A stretch of 64,000 nt of DNA from Sphingopyxis sp. PET50 (GCF_025244705.1 NZ_CP104207.1:682001-746000), one strand, 5' to 3'; numbered from the stretch's first letter, positions 18,505-27,999 are shown. Notes: a model not told the origin generated them from the sequence alone. A program made the numbers and translations.

Positions 18505-18623
18505 GTTAAACATGGCTTTGCGATGAACGGTTCAACCCGTTTTCCGGAACGTCGGCGGTACTTCGCGGGTTGAGGGAAGGAGAGGCAGCCCGCCTCCCGA
18601 ACCCAGCCACAAGGAGACTCCCC

Positions 18624-18806
18624 ATGGGCGAACTGAAAGACAAGGCGAAAGGCATTGCGAACGAAGCCGCCGACAACGTCAAGCAGGCCGTCGGCAAGGC
18701 GACCGGCAACGAACGGCTGCGCGCCGAAGGCGAGCTTCAGGAACGCAAGGGCGAGGCCCAGAATCTGAAGGGCAAGGTCAAGGGCGCGCTCGGCGACAAG
18801 GTCTGA
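18624..18806 (+). CDS. CsbD-family stress protein
   Basis: The 60-residue, highly charged, cysteine-free product (MGELKDKAKGIANEAADNVK, then QAVGKATGNERLRAEGELQE) is a clear CsbD-like protein. The family is induced by general stress in many bacteria but has no settled biochemical role. A strong AAGGAG ribosome binding site at 18611 precedes ATG 18624. It is monocistronic, with a strong terminator 27 bases downstream. Confidence 0.93.
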   Translation: MGELKDKAKGIANEAADNVKQAVGKATGNERLRAEGELQERKGEAQNLKGKVKGALGDKV

Positions 18807-18832
18807 CGCAAACCTGTTTGCGTCCCACAAGG

Positions 18833-18863
18833 AAAGGCCCCGGAGCGATCCGGGGCCTTTTTG
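18833..18863 (+). terminator. terminator after the CsbD gene
   Basis: AAAGGCCCCGG and CCGGGGCCTTTTT form an eleven-base stem around AGCGAT, followed by a T-rich tail, a classical rho-independent terminator. Confidence 0.88.
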
Positions 18864-18943
18864 GTTTTTCCATCGTGTCGATTGGAGGCCGAAACGCCGT
18901 AGCTGTTCCGGCGTAGGAAACGGAACGCCCTGATTTTCCGTTC

Positions 18944-19017
18944 CCCGGCGAAAGCCGGGGCCCATGATACGAGGGCCTGCACTTGCCTTCTGGACCCCGG
19001 CTTTCGCCGGGGAACGC
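18944..19017. repeat. intergenic inverted repeat (family C)
   Basis: TTCCCCGGCGAAAGCCGGGG and CCCCGGCTTTCGCCGGGGAA are perfect 20-base inverted arms about 34 bases apart. The repeat lies between convergent genes. The inner hairpins GGCGAAAGCC are themselves palindromic, a design also seen at 34915-35007. Confidence 0.85.
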
Positions 19018-19030
19018 CAAGACTCGCCCG

Positions 19031-19778
19031 TCAGCGCCCGCCCGAAGCGACCAGGTCGACGTCGGTCATGCCGCCATCGGTGCGCGCCATGACGACATAG
19101 GCGAGATCGCCCTTGGTGCCGCCGAGCATATGTTCGCTGCCGTTGACACGGTGGTCGCTCGAATAGCCGGCGCGGACCGCCATCGTGTGGTAATAGTCGA
19201 GTACCGCGGGAAGCGATGCGGCGGTCTGGAAATTGACCACGCGGATGTTGCACTTGCCGCCGTCGATGCCCGCCGCCTCGCGCAGCGTCGCGCGCGGATA
19301 GAGTTTGAATGCGGCGGGCAGGCGGTCGGCCCAGGCGGTGTTGTAAGTCAGCTTGGCGTCGCAGCTGCCGCTCGCCTGCTCGCGCGCCAGCGCGCCGATC
19401 GTGACGGGGCGTTTCGCGTCGCAGCCGTCGCAGCCGGCTTCGAAAGGCAGCGCCTTGGGCGCGGCGAGCAGCTTGCCGGCCTTCAGCGCGGCGGCGGCTT
19501 CGGCGGCGGTGGCGGCCTTGCCCCCGGCGACCGCCGGAATGCCGCCATCGACGGGCCTGTTGCCCGGCGTCACGGCATTTTTGTTGGCCTGGCCGGTCAG
19601 CTTGGGATCGACCATGATCTTGTCTTCGAGCGCGCCCTTGATCGCCGGATCGGCGTTGGTCAGGCCGTCGTCGAGCGGCGACAGTTCGGCCTTGGCGTCG
19701 GGATTGTCCCGGCAACCCGCCAGCGGCGCCGCCGCCATCAGCAGGCCAAGCAACCAGCCATTTTCCGCGCAAGATCAT
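19031..19778 (-). CDS. lipoprotein of unknown function; one apparent frameshift near the start
   Basis: ATG 19778 begins MILRGKWL, and with one G removed near 19752-19757 the frame continues as LLGLLMAAAPLAGC, giving a textbook lipoprotein signal with the lipid-modified Cys near residue 22. The mature part (about 225 residues) contains PGNRPVDGGIPAV, the cysteine pair in EAGCDGCDAKRPVTI, ASGSCDAKLTYNTAWADRLP and AVLDYYHTMAVRAGYSSDHR. I do not recognise a named family. The four to five Cys suggest disulfides in the periplasm. It is convergent with the CsbD gene across terminator and repeat, and divergent from nothing obvious. Confidence 0.75.
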
Positions 19779-19864
19779 CGCTAACACTCCCTTAACATGT
19801 CTCAGGGAATGCCCGATTTTGGTTAAGAAGGCGCGAATAAAGAGCGTTAACGGGTAAGGCTTTG

Positions 19865-20311
19865 TTAGCCGAAAACTGTACCGGAGCGAGACGAATCGCG
19901 CTCCGGCGCGTAGCGGATGAGGCGCGATGTCGCGACCGCGGCCTGCCGGTGCTTCACTGCCTCGCGATAGACGGGATCGGTCACCATTTCGAGAAAGGCG
20001 CCGCCGTTCGGATATTCCGCCACGAAAACGGCATCCCAACGCTCGCCGTCCGGGCCGATCAGCATCGCCTCCATCGTTCCGCGCCAGACGATCCGTCCTC
20101 CAACGCGCCGGAAGACCGGGCCGCTGTCGGCACCATAATGGCGATAGGCCTCGGCGCCGGTCAGGCCCTGCCCCGCGAGAGGATGGTCGTCGGCATAGGT
20201 CGCCGCATCCTTGAACCGCACGAGGTTGAGCATGTGGATCCTCGTGTCGCGCGGCAGCGCCTTGAACGCCTCGAACTGCACCCGTTCGGGGTCGACATGC
20301 CGGTCGGTCAT
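19865..20311 (-). CDS. DUF1330-family protein
   Basis: The 148-residue product (MTDRHVDPERVQFEAFKALP) matches the DUF1330 dimeric alpha-beta barrel family: IHMLNLVRFKDAATY, YRHYGADSGPVFRRVGGRIV and WDAVFVAEYPNGGAFLEMVT. Family members look like small ferredoxin-fold monooxygenase relatives, but no reaction is known. The ATG overlaps the stop of the upstream acetyltransferase gene (ATGA), so the two are translationally coupled. The C-terminal tail (PERDSSRSGTVFG) is variable. Confidence 0.85.
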   Translation of the reverse strand: MTDRHVDPERVQFEAFKALPRDTRIHMLNLVRFKDAATYADDHPLAGQGLTGAEAYRHYGADSGPVFRRVGGRIVWRGTMEAMLIGPDGERWDAVFVAEYPNGGAFLEMVTDPVYREAVKHRQAAVATSRLIRYAPERDSSRSGTVFG

Positions 20312-20860
20312 GGCGTCAGTTCCTTGCGCCGGGCGCGCCACTGGTCGGCGCTCTGTTTCCAGGCATCGACAGGCGCGTCCTGAAAGGGAGGGGGCAGGCG
20401 GGTCGGGCCGCTGTTCGCCGCGCCGAGCCTTTTCGCCAGCGCCTGCGAGCGAAGGTTGTCGGGGTCGATGCAGTGCATCAGCTCGTCCCACTTCAGGAAC
20501 TCGACCGCGAAATCGCACGCCGCGACCGCCGCCTCGAAGGCATAGCCCTTGCCGGCATATTTGGCGCTGACGCAATAGGCGATTTCGGGCGCTCGGCCAT
20601 TCGGCGGGTTCCCATGGCCCGATCCGCCCGACCCATTCGCCGGTCGCGCGCTCGATGACCGAGAACATCGAAAAGCCGCGGATGTGCCATGCGCCTGCGA
20701 GCGTGCACCACAGCCGCCACGCCTGCGCGCGCGGGCAGGCGCCGCCGATGAATTTCATCGTCTCGGCGTCGGCGCACATCTCGGCGAAGGCGGGAAAGTC
20801 TTCGGCGGCGGGCGGACGCAGGATCAGCCGCTCGGTGACGAGCAACGGGCCGTTGAGCAT
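20308..20860 (-). CDS. GNAT acetyltransferase; one apparent frameshift
   Basis: The protein starts MLNGPLLVTERLILRPPAAE, the RimJ/RimL-like GNAT opening, and continues MFSVIERATGEWVGRIGPWE. A gained base near 20588-20594 (GAGCGCCCG on the coding strand) breaks the frame. The next frame gives IAYCVSAKYAGKGYAFEAAV, the acetyl-CoA-binding segment, and DPDNLRSQALAKRLGA. Corrected length is about 183 residues. These enzymes acetylate protein N termini or small amines, and the substrate cannot be told. It overlaps the DUF1330 gene by ATGA. Confidence 0.85.
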
Positions 20861-21344
20861 GATGATCCTCCTCCTCCTTGATACGGCCGATACTTGTGCG
20901 CCAAGCGCGGGGCGGCGGCAAGGGGGCCGGAATGTCCGGCACGGGGTGAGGCGGCGACAAGACCCTCTCCCCTTGAGGCGGCGATAAGGCCCTCTCCCCT
21001 TGAGGGGGCGATTGGGTCGATGGCAAACATGGCGGCGGGCCGCACGGGTATCGGGCGAAGGCGGACGTTGATCTCCCCTCCCTTTTAGGGAGGGGTTGGG
21101 GGTGGGTGGCCGCCGAAGGCGGCGCTCTTCCCTCTTGCTCGCTGCGCTCGCTACCCACCCCTAACCCCTCCCTAAAAGGGAGGGGAATGACTGCAATCCA
21201 CCCCAAAGCTGCCCTCGGCCGCCCCTGTTCGCAATCCACCCGATCGCCAAAAGTAGAGAGCGCCGGTCTTTCGACCGACGCCCTCTCCATCACATATGCG
21301 GGCGGAGGGGTCTCGGACCCGCACCGGTGACGGTTCGGTATCGC
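20861..21344. repeat. gene-free stretch with family A-like repeats
   Basis: Positions about 20962-21008 carry two tandem CCTCTCCCCTTGAGG-type units. Positions 21075-21187 hold a family A-like copy with CCCTCCCTTTTAGGGAGGGG and CCCCTCCCTAAAAGGGAGGG arms around GCTCGCTGCGCTCGC. Positions about 21256-21288 form a hairpin, GAGAGCGCCGGTC/GACCGACGCCCTCTC, preceded by AAAAG, which reads as a possible terminator for the minus-strand gene ending at 21345. I see no gene. Confidence 0.7.
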
Positions 21345-21748
21345 TTAGCGGCAGCGATATTTGTCGCGGTCGATCTCGCGGCCGAGCAGCGCGCCCGCGC
21401 CGCCGCCGATGATCGTGCCGAGCAGCTTGTCGCCGTCGCCGGCGATTTCGTGGCCGGCAAGGCCGCCGACTGCGGCGCCGATCAGCAGGCCGGTCGTGCC
21501 ATTGTCCTTCTTGCAGTAATAGCGGCCGTCATTGCCGCGCCACACGCGGGTGTTGCTGTTGACGCGCTGGTCGCGCGCATAATAGCGGCCGCGCTTCTTC
21601 TTTTTGTAGAAGCCGTTTTCCTGATCGAGCTTGTGATAGCCGTGCTGCTGCGCCGGCTGCCGCCGAAATGCCGGCTGTAGGCGGGCGCGGTCGCGGCAAC
21701 GCTGACCGCGGCGAAGGCGCCGAGCAGGCCCTTGGTGAAACGCGTCAT
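21345..21748 (-). CDS. glycine-zipper 2TM-type envelope protein; one apparent frameshift
   Basis: From ATG 21748 the product has a signal peptide (MTRFTKGLLGAFAAVSVAAT, cleavage near APA). One base appears lost near 21651-21664, after which the frame gives QPAQQHGYHKLDQENGFYKK and KRGRYYARDQRVNSNTRVWR. It ends in a glycine-zipper segment, GLLIGAAVGGLAGHEIAGDG and IIGGGAGALLGREIDRDKYR, as in the 17-kDa antigen family. Corrected length is about 134 residues. Such proteins sit in the periplasm or outer membrane and their function is unclear. Confidence 0.8.
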
Positions 21749-21927
21749 GACTGATCCTTTCCTGGTTCGGCGTCCCGCTCCCTTGAGGGCGCCAGGCGCT
21801 ACGAAGGGGAGAACGAGCCGTGCCGGAAGGCGTTGCATGAACCCAAGGCAACAAGACGAAGCGAGTGTTGTCGGCGACGAAGCGAAAGCATCTTGCGGGG
21901 GTCCGCGCGGCATGCGACATTCGCTTC

Positions 21928-22149
21928 ATGCTCAACATCGGTTCGCTCGTCATCGGCGTGATCGCGCTCATTCTCGCGGTTTTCGCCTTCATTCCTTTCC
22001 TCGGCTGGGCCAATTGGGTCATCATTCCGTTCGCGGTGATCGGCCTTGCGCTCGGCGCGATGTCGGACAGGACGAGCGGCCGCAATCTGAACATCGTCGT
22101 GATCGTCGTTGGCGTCATCCGCCTGATGCTCGGCGGCGGCATCATCTGA
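21928..22149 (+). CDS. 73-residue two-TM membrane protein
   Basis: The product (MLNIGSLVIGVIALILAVFA) has two or three hydrophobic segments, about residues 3-20, 26-44 and 53-70, separated by a short polar turn (SDRTSGRNLN). I do not recognise a characterised family. ATG 21928 is the first start after the likely promoter. It precedes the RarD-like transporter by 25 bases on the same strand and may be transcribed with it. Confidence 0.7.
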   Translation: MLNIGSLVIGVIALILAVFAFIPFLGWANWVIIPFAVIGLALGAMSDRTSGRNLNIVVIVVGVIRLMLGGGII

Positions 22150-22174
22150 CCGCCGCACGGGAACGGATCGCGCC

Positions 22175-23093
22175 ATGACCCAGCCCACCGCCCCCGCGGG
22201 GAGCCATCAGGGCGGCTTGCCCTATGCGCTCGGCGCCTATGCCATCTGGGGTTTCGTGCCCCTGTTCTTCAAGCTGCTGACGACGGTCCCGCCGGTCGAG
22301 GTGCTGGCGCAGCGCATCGTCTGGTCGCTGCCGCTCTGCTTCGTCATCATGGCGTTCCGGCGCCAGATCGGGGATTATCTCGCCGCGCTGAAGGACTGGC
22401 GGACGCTGCGGCTGCTCCTCGCGAGCGCGGTGCTGATCGCGGTGAACTGGCTCGTCTATATCTTCGCGATCTTCAGCGATCATGTGCTGGCGGCCAGCCT
22501 CGGCTATTATCTCAACCCGCTGGTCAATATGGTGCTGGGAGTGTTCTTCCTCGGCGAGCGATTGAGCCGGTTGCAGGCGGTCGCGGTCGCCATCGCGGCG
22601 GTCGGGGTCGCGATCCTGCTCGCGGGCGCGCTCGACACGCTGTGGATCAGCCTGACGCTGGCGCTGACCTTTGGCACCTATGGGCTGATCCGCAAGGTGG
22701 CGCCGGTGGGCTCGCTGCCGGGGCTGGCGATCGAGACGACCTTGCTGCTGCCGCCGTCGCTGGCGGCGGCGGTCTATTTCGTCTGGATCGGCGACGGGCG
22801 CGGCTTCGGGGCCGACGCGGGGATCAGCTGGCTGCTTGCGGCGGGCGGCGTGGTGACGGCGGTGCCGCTGCTGCTGTTCGCGACCGCGGCGCGGCGGATG
22901 AGCTATGCGGCGCTGGGCTTCGTGCAGTATCTGGCGCCGAGCATCGCCTTCCTGCTCAGCCTGTTCGTGTTCGGCGAGCCGCTGAAGCTCGGCGCAGCTG
23001 GCGTGCTTCGTGCTGATCTGGACGAGCATCGCGGTGTTCAGCTTCGACATGTGGCGCAAGATGCGCGGCGAGCGGATCGTCGAGATCGCCTAG
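22175..23093 (+). CDS. RarD/EamA-family transporter; one apparent frameshift
   Basis: The protein is a ten-helix EamA transporter of the RarD subfamily: GGLPYALGAYAIWGFVPLFF, VEVLAQRIVWSLPLCFVIMA, NWLVYIFAIFSDHVLAASLG and ASLGYYLNPLVNMVLGVFFL. A gained base near 22990-22995 disrupts the last helix; the other frame supplies QLACFVLIWTSIAVFSFDMW and ends at 23093. Corrected length is about 305 residues, normal for RarD (chloramphenicol-sensitivity protein family, substrate unproven). The gene converges on pyrC across a hairpin. Confidence 0.9.
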
Positions 23094-23097
23094 TCAG

Positions 23098-23125
23098 CGT
23101 CGCCACCGCCTTCGCGGTGGCGACG
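23098..23125. terminator. hairpin between convergent rarD-like and pyrC genes
   Basis: CGTCGCCACCGC and GCGGTGGCGACG form a perfect twelve-base stem with a short CTTC-type loop between two converging stops. No T-run is present, but placement suggests a shared end for both transcripts. Confidence 0.65.
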
Positions 23126-23127
23126 GA

Positions 23128-24150
23128 TCACACGATCCGCCACCCCAGCGTCTCACCCGCATGGAAGGGCACGACCTCGCCGCAACGCTCGGGCACCACC
23201 GTTTCGCCGCGCTCCAGCGTGACCGTGCCGCCGTTGAGCGGCAGGCCATAGAAATTGGGGCCATGTTCGCTCGCGAAGCCCTCGAACTTGTCGAGCGCGC
23301 CCTCCTCGTCGAACACGGTGACATAGGATTCGAGCGCGAAGGGCGCGTTGAAGATGCCGGCGCAGCCGCAGGCGGCTTCCTTGGTGTGCACCGCGTGCGG
23401 CGCGCTGTCGGTGCCGAGGAAGAATTTGGGCGACCCCGACACCGCGGCGGCGCGGACCGCAAGGCGGTGCTTCTCGCGCTTGGCGACCGGCAGGCAATAG
23501 GCGTGGGGGCGGATGCCGCCGACCAGCATTGCGTTGCGGTTGATGTGCAGATGCTGCGGCGTGATCGTCGCGGCGACATTGGCGGGCGCGGCCGTCACGA
23601 AATCGACCGCTTCCGCCGTGGTGATATGCTCGAACACGATCTTCAGGTCCGGCAGGTCGCGGACGAGGCCTATCAGCGTGCGCTCGATGAACACCGCCTC
23701 GCGGTCGAAGATGTCGACGTCGGGATCGGTGACCTCGCCGTGGATCAGCAAGGGCATGCCGATCTGTGCCATGCGTCCGAGTACCGGCATAATCTTCGCG
23801 ATGTCGGTGACGCCGTGCGCGCTGCCGGTGGTGGCATGGGCGGGATAGAGCTTCGCCGCGGTGAAAACGCCTTCGATATGGCCGCGCGCCATTTCGTCGG
23901 CGTCGCTATGGTCGGTCAGATAGGCGACGATCAGCGGGGTGAAATCGAGGTCCGGCACTGCGGCGCGGATGCGGTCGCGATAGGCGGCGCCTTCCTTCGC
24001 CGTCGTCACCGGCGGCGACAGGTTGGGCATGACGATCGCGCGCGCGAACTGGCGCGCGGTATATTTCGCCACCGCGTCCAGCATCGCCCCGTCGCGCAGA
24101 TGGACGTGCCAGTCGTCGGGGCGGCGGATGGTCAGGCGGTCGGTCATCAT
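23128..24150 (-). CDS. pyrC: dihydroorotase, class II
   Basis: PyrC closes carbamoyl aspartate to dihydroorotate in pyrimidine synthesis. The 340-residue zinc enzyme shows the metal-binding [13 protein letters not shown], the carbamylated Lys in [13 protein letters not shown], the histidines in [18 protein letters not shown] and [11 protein letters not shown], and the catalytic Asp in [16 protein letters not shown]. Size and motifs fit the E. coli-type homodimer. The start may be ATG 24150 or 24147. It is not next to pyrB; another pyrimidine gene, pyrE, lies far away at 59 kb. Confidence 0.98.
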   Translation of the reverse strand: MMTDRLTIRRPDDWHVHLRDGAMLDAVAKYTARQFARAIVMPNLSPPVTTAKEGAAYRDRIRAAVPDLDFTPLIVAYLTDHSDADEMARGHIEGVFTAAKLYPAHATTGSAHGVTDIAKIMPVLGRMAQIGMPLLIHGEVTDPDVDIFDREAVFIERTLIGLVRDLPDLKIVFEHITTAEAVDFVTAAPANVAATITPQHLHINRNAMLVGGIRPHAYCLPVAKREKHRLAVRAAAVSGSPKFFLGTDSAPHAVHTKEAACGCAGIFNAPFALESYVTVFDEEGALDKFEGFASEHGPNFYGLPLNGGTVTLERGETVVPERCGEVVPFHAGETLGWRIV

Positions 24151-24154
24151 TTTC

Positions 24155-24268
24155 TCCCCCCTCCCGCAGGCGGGAGGGGTCGGGGGTGGGCGAGTCCGTT
24201 GCGGCGCTTAGCCGAACTCGACGTTCAGGCCCACCCCAAACCCCTCCCGCAGGCGGGAGGGGCTTTAA
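24155..24268. repeat. family A-like repeat between pyrC and ygfZ
   Basis: Two CCCTCCCGCAGGCGGGAGGG hairpins (near 24158 and 24241) flank TCGGGGGTGGGCGAG and CAGGCCCACCCCAAACCCCT. The central CTAG part of the family is replaced by unrelated sequence. It lies between the divergent starts of pyrC and ygfZ. Confidence 0.8.
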
Positions 24269-24299
24269 GTCGTCGCGCGGCATCCCTATTGTCCGTTCG

Positions 24300-25025
24300 A
24301 TGGCCAACACCACCCTTCACGACCGCGCGCTGATCCGCCTGTCGGGCGACGATGTCCGGCGCTTTTTGCAGGGGCTGATCACCAACGATGTCTCGGGCAA
24401 TCTGCCGGTCTGGGCGGCGCTGCTGACCCCGCAGGGCAAGGTGCTGTTCGATTTTCTCGTCTGGGGCGACGGCGACGACCTGCTCGTCGACTGCGAGCGC
24501 GAAGCCGCGGGCGACCTGGCGAAGCGCCTGACCCTCTATCGCCTGCGCCACGCGATCACGATCGAGCGCGAGGGAGAGCTTTGCGTGCATTGGGCGCCCC
24601 AGGGCGACCTTGGCGTCGTCGATCCGCGCCTGCCGGACCTCGGCCAACGCTGGCTCGCGCCCGCCGACGGAGAGGCGGGCGTGGATGCGGCGTGGAAGGC
24701 GCACCGGCTGGCGCTCGGCGTCACCGAGGGCCGCGCCGAACTCGGCGACGGGACGACCTTGTGGCTCGAATGCAACGCCGCCGAACTCAACGGGGTCAGC
24801 TTCACCAAGGGTTGCTACGTCGGGCAGGAAAATACCGCGCGGATGAACTGGCGGCAAAAGGTCAACCGGCGGCTCGTCGTCGTGCCGATCGCCGAGGCGG
24901 ACGAAAAAAGGCAGGTGATCGCCTATGCCGACCTCGGCCTGTCGGTCGAGCATCGGCGGGTCGAGAGCATCGACGCGGCGACGGCCCCCTTGTGGATGCG
25001 CGCGGGGCTGGCAGCCGACTCATGA
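24300..25025 (+). CDS. ygfZ: YgfZ/GcvT-like folate-binding protein
   Basis: YgfZ binds tetrahydrofolate and helps repair or assemble iron-sulfur clusters in some enzymes. The 241-residue product has the family motif FTKGCYVGQENTARMNWR (KGCYxGQE, with the key Cys) near residue 175, and the opening MANTTLHDRALIRLSGDDVR followed by FLQGLITNDV. ATG 24300 is the first start before the conserved region. It follows a repeat and is likely transcribed with the next two plus-strand genes, which are close (31 and 35 bases). Confidence 0.94.
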   Translation: MANTTLHDRALIRLSGDDVRRFLQGLITNDVSGNLPVWAALLTPQGKVLFDFLVWGDGDDLLVDCEREAAGDLAKRLTLYRLRHAITIEREGELCVHWAPQGDLGVVDPRLPDLGQRWLAPADGEAGVDAAWKAHRLALGVTEGRAELGDGTTLWLECNAAELNGVSFTKGCYVGQENTARMNWRQKVNRRLVVVPIAEADEKRQVIAYADLGLSVEHRRVESIDAATAPLWMRAGLAADS

Positions 25026-25056
25026 CAGGGACGGCCTTTGCTGCTAGAATGCCCCC

Positions 25057-25663
25057 ATGCGTGCCCTGCTGATACCGTCGGCGCTCGCCGCCGCTCTCGC
25101 CCTGACCGTGCCCGTCGACGCGGAGCCGGCCTCGCTATTGCCCGCCGAACCGGAGGCCGCCGCGCCGGCCTCGCGGCTGGCGCCGCTGGCGGCCGGCTCG
25201 GCCTGGACACCGCGCTTCGAGGCCGCGGCGTCCGAGCTGGCTGCGGCGCTGCGGTCGCGCGACGAAGCGCGCTGGGGGCCGATGCTCGGCGGGCAATGGC
25301 TGGCCGCGGCCGACCGCGCGCGCGTCAGGGCGCTGCTCGCCGATCCCGCGAGCCCGTTCGTCGAGGCGCTCGTTTCGGGCGGTCCTGCCCGCCAGGCGAT
25401 CCTCGGCTGGAGCGCGCCGGCGTCGCTGAACGCCGCCGAGCGCGCGGCGATCGAGGCGGGGCAGCAGGCCGAGGCGCTCGTCTGCTGGTCGGCGGGCGGG
25501 GATGGCGCGGGCGCCTGGCCGAGCGACGGCGCGCGAGGCCGACAACCGGCCGGGGCGCGGCTACGCCTGCGCGCGCATCGCCTACAGCCTGCGCGGCGGA
25601 TCCCCGGCGTGGCGCGCCTTCATCGAACAGGGTGAGGGCGGGGCGACGGAGCCGCAAATCTAA
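25057..25663 (+). CDS. exported protein of unknown function; one apparent frameshift
   Basis: The product begins with a signal peptide (MRALLIPSALAAALALTVPV, cleavage after VDA). The mature part is Ala-rich with charged helices (FEAAASELAAALRSRDEARW). One gained base near 25528-25535 shifts the frame, and the continuing frame, EADNRPGRGYACARIAYSLR then SPAWRAFIEQGEGGATE, ends at 25663. The corrected protein is about 201 residues with two cysteines that could pair. I do not recognise a family. It sits between ygfZ and a retropepsin-like protease on the same strand. Confidence 0.7.
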
Positions 25664-25698
25664 CCATTTCTCAACCATGGCGCGGCTATGACTCGCCC

Positions 25699-26244
25699 AT
25701 GCTGGGGCGTTTCATCACATTGGCCGCCATCCTCGCGGCAGGTTCGATCGCGGTGGGCGGCATGGCGACCCGCAACGGCGGCGATGCGGCTCCGGCGGAT
25801 GGTCGCGACGACAGCAACTGGACGACCCGGCCGCGCGGCCATGGCAGCGCATCGCCGGTGTCACCGAATGTGTCGTCGTCGGGCGAGGTAAGGCTCGACC
25901 GCGCGGGCGATTCGCATTTCTATGCCGACGCCGACATCGACGGCACGAACATCCGGATGATGGTCGACAGCGGCGCGTCGGTCGTCGCGCTGACCCGCCG
26001 CGATGCCGAAGCGATCGGCATCGACGTCGACCGCCTGCCGATCGGCGGCAGCGCGAACACCGCGGGCGGCGTCGTCCCGATGCGCGTGGTGACGCTGCGC
26101 AGCGTCGATGTCGACGGCATCGAAGTGCGCGGCGTCCAGGCGGCGGTGATCGACGCCGACATGGGCGTGTCACTGCTCGGGCAGAGCTATTTGTCGAAGC
26201 TCGACGCGGTGAATGTCGAAGGCGATGTGATGACGCTGCGCTGA
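25699..26244 (+). CDS. retropepsin-like aspartic protease, membrane anchored
   Basis: The 181-residue product has one N-terminal hydrophobic anchor (MLGRFITLAAILAAGSIAVG) and a C-terminal single aspartic protease domain of the clan AA TIGR02281 type: HFYADADIDGTNIRMMVDSG with the catalytic DSGAS, then LTRRDAEAIGIDVDRLP and GVSLLGQSYLSKLD. Such proteins dimerise to form an active site and are common in alphaproteobacteria, with unknown substrates in the periplasm. It has normal size and an intact catalytic motif. Confidence 0.93.
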   Translation: MLGRFITLAAILAAGSIAVGGMATRNGGDAAPADGRDDSNWTTRPRGHGSASPVSPNVSSSGEVRLDRAGDSHFYADADIDGTNIRMMVDSGASVVALTRRDAEAIGIDVDRLPIGGSANTAGGVVPMRVVTLRSVDVDGIEVRGVQAAVIDADMGVSLLGQSYLSKLDAVNVEGDVMTLR

Positions 26245-26249
26245 GGCGG

Positions 26250-26478
26250 CGGTTTGGGGGTAGGGAGCGGACGTTGCCGATCCTCCCCGGAACGGGGAGG
26301 GGGACCACCCGAAGGGTGGTGGAGGGGCACAGGAGGTTTACGCCACACTGGACCGAAAGCCCTGCCCATTGCAAAGGACCGAGCCGTGGCGCACGCCCTC
26401 ACCGGCAAGGCGAACCGCTCGTGCCCCTCCACCAGCTTCGCTGGTCCCCCTCCCCGTTCCGGGGAGGATCGCTTGTGA
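26250..26478. repeat. family B intergenic inverted repeat, second copy
   Basis: This matches 11126-11355: GGGAGCGGACGTTGCCGATC, then GGGGGACCACCCGAAGGGTG, a variable middle, then CCCCTCCACCAGCTTCGCTG and CCCCGTTCCGGGGAGGATCG. The middle has diverged from the first copy while the arms are almost identical, the pattern of an element under structural constraint. Confidence 0.85.
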
Positions 26479-26547
26479 CCGCAACCGCCCGCAAGCCGGC
26501 ATTCGCCACCCTTGCCAATTCGCGCGCTTTTCCCCACATCTTGCGCC

Positions 26548-27213
26548 ATGAACGCTCCCAATCCGCCGCTCCGCGCCGCCATCGTGCCCGTTACCGCCTT
26601 TCAGCAGAATTGCACCCTGCTCTGGTGTACCGAGACCAACAAGGCCGCCTTCGTCGATCCCGGCGGCGATCTCGACAAATTGCGCGAGGCGGTGCGCCAG
26701 ACCGGGGTCGAGGTCGAGAAGATCCTCGTCACCCACGGCCATATGGACCATTGCGGCATGGCGGGCGTGCTGGCGAAGGAACTCGGCGTGCCGATCGAGG
26801 GGCCGCACGAGGACGACCGTTTCTGGATCGAACGGCTCGGCGAGGACGGCGCGCGTTTCGGCATGACCGGCGAGATTTTCGAACCCGACCGCTGGCTGGC
26901 CGACGGCGACACGGTGCGCGTCGGCAACCTCACCATCGACGTCATCCATTGCCCCGGCCACACGCCCGGCCATGTCGTTTTCCATCACAAGCCCTCGAAG
27001 CTCGCGATCGTTGGCGACGTGCTGTTCCAGGGATCGATCGGCCGCACCGATTTCCCGCGCGGCAACCATCAGCAACTGCTCGATTCGATCACGCAGAAAC
27101 TGTGGCCGCTCGGCGACGACACGGTGTTTCTGCCCGGCCACGGACCGCACAGCAAGTTCGGTCAGGAACGGCGCACCAATCCCTATGTCAGCGACATGGC
27201 GATGGGCGTGTAA
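26548..27213 (+). CDS. MBL-fold metal hydrolase (glyoxalase II-like)
   Basis: The 221-residue product is a metallo-beta-lactamase-fold hydrolase: AFVDPGGDLDKLREAV, the HxHxDH motif in ILVTHGHMDHCGMAGVL, CPGHTPGHVVFH, the bridging Asp in LAIVGDVLFQGSIGRTDFPR, and FLPGHGPHSKFGQERRTNPY. It is closest in layout to YcbL-type glyoxalase II-like enzymes that hydrolyse thioesters. ATG 26548 directly precedes the conserved start. A repeat is upstream and a convergent MAPEG gene downstream. Confidence 0.92.
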   Translation: MNAPNPPLRAAIVPVTAFQQNCTLLWCTETNKAAFVDPGGDLDKLREAVRQTGVEVEKILVTHGHMDHCGMAGVLAKELGVPIEGPHEDDRFWIERLGEDGARFGMTGEIFEPDRWLADGDTVRVGNLTIDVIHCPGHTPGHVVFHHKPSKLAIVGDVLFQGSIGRTDFPRGNHQQLLDSITQKLWPLGDDTVFLPGHGPHSKFGQERRTNPYVSDMAMGV

Positions 27214-27244
27214 TTCCCCTCCCGCTTGCGGGAAGGGAATGACG

Positions 27245-27685
27245 TCACTTCGGCGCGACTTCGACCGTTTCGAAGCTTTCGGTCGAGGTGATGGTCACCG
27301 GCGTCGCATAGACGATGAACAGCGCGAAGCCCGCGAGGCCGAGCTGGATCAGCATGGTGATCACCGTGCCCGCCGTGCGGCCCCACATCATGCCGTCCAT
27401 GCCGAGCGCATGCAGGATGCGGCCGACCAGATAGACGGCGCCCACCGCCCACAGCCAGGTCGAGGGGCCGGTGCCGAGTTCGACCAGCGCGAGCAGGATC
27501 AGCACGAAGGCGGTGTTCTCGACGAAATTGCTGTGCGCGCGCATCCGGCGGATGACGCGCTCGTTGCCGCCATCGCCGATCGACACCTTTTCCTGACCGC
27601 GCACGCGCCCGACGCGCATCGTCAGCCACAGATTGATCAGCGCCGCCCCCGCGGCGATCGTCAGGCTGACCGGCAAGATAATCAT
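27245..27685 (-). CDS. MAPEG-family membrane protein
   Basis: The 146-residue product has four hydrophobic segments and the MAPEG pattern: LWLTMRVGRVRGQEKVSIGD, then NERVIRRMRAHSNFVENTAF, the ERxxRAxxN-type signature that binds glutathione in family members, then VYLVGRILHALGMDGMMWG. I chose ATG 27685 because the upstream frame is Arg-rich and non-conserved. MAPEG proteins include glutathione transferases of the membrane, but bacterial ones are mostly uncharacterised. Confidence 0.88.
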   Translation of the reverse strand: MIILPVSLTIAAGAALINLWLTMRVGRVRGQEKVSIGDGGNERVIRRMRAHSNFVENTAFVLILLALVELGTGPSTWLWAVGAVYLVGRILHALGMDGMMWGRTAGTVITMLIQLGLAGFALFIVYATPVTITSTESFETVEVAPK

Positions 27686-27999
27686 ATCGCTTCCCCCATC
27701 TCGTTGGCCGGGACGCGTGCCCGGCGGTGCGCGACAATTGGCACCGCGGCGGCGCGCGGGCAAGGGCCGCCGCGCGGGGACGCCACGGGGCTTGCCTTTG
27801 CGGGCAAAAACGCTATAGCCGCGCCCGATCCGGCACCCGACACCATCTGGCGTTGAGGCACCCTCCGGCGGAAGATTTTCTTGTCATTTCAAGGCAGGAC
27901 GGGCTTCGGCGCGGCGGGCGGGCCAGTCATTCTCGGCGACGGGGGCGACAAATCCGGGTTTGCCGATTCGTACAAACATTTGAATAAGCAGGAATTATC
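27686..27999. promoter_or_regulatory. upstream region of the rpmF-plsX operon
   Basis: No gene is visible in this stretch. It holds the divergent starts of the MAPEG gene and rpmF. The AT-richer end, ATTCGTACAAACATTTGAAT and GCAGGAATTATC, leads into ATG 28000 with AGGAA as ribosome binding site. I cannot point to firm -35 and -10 boxes. Confidence 0.4.
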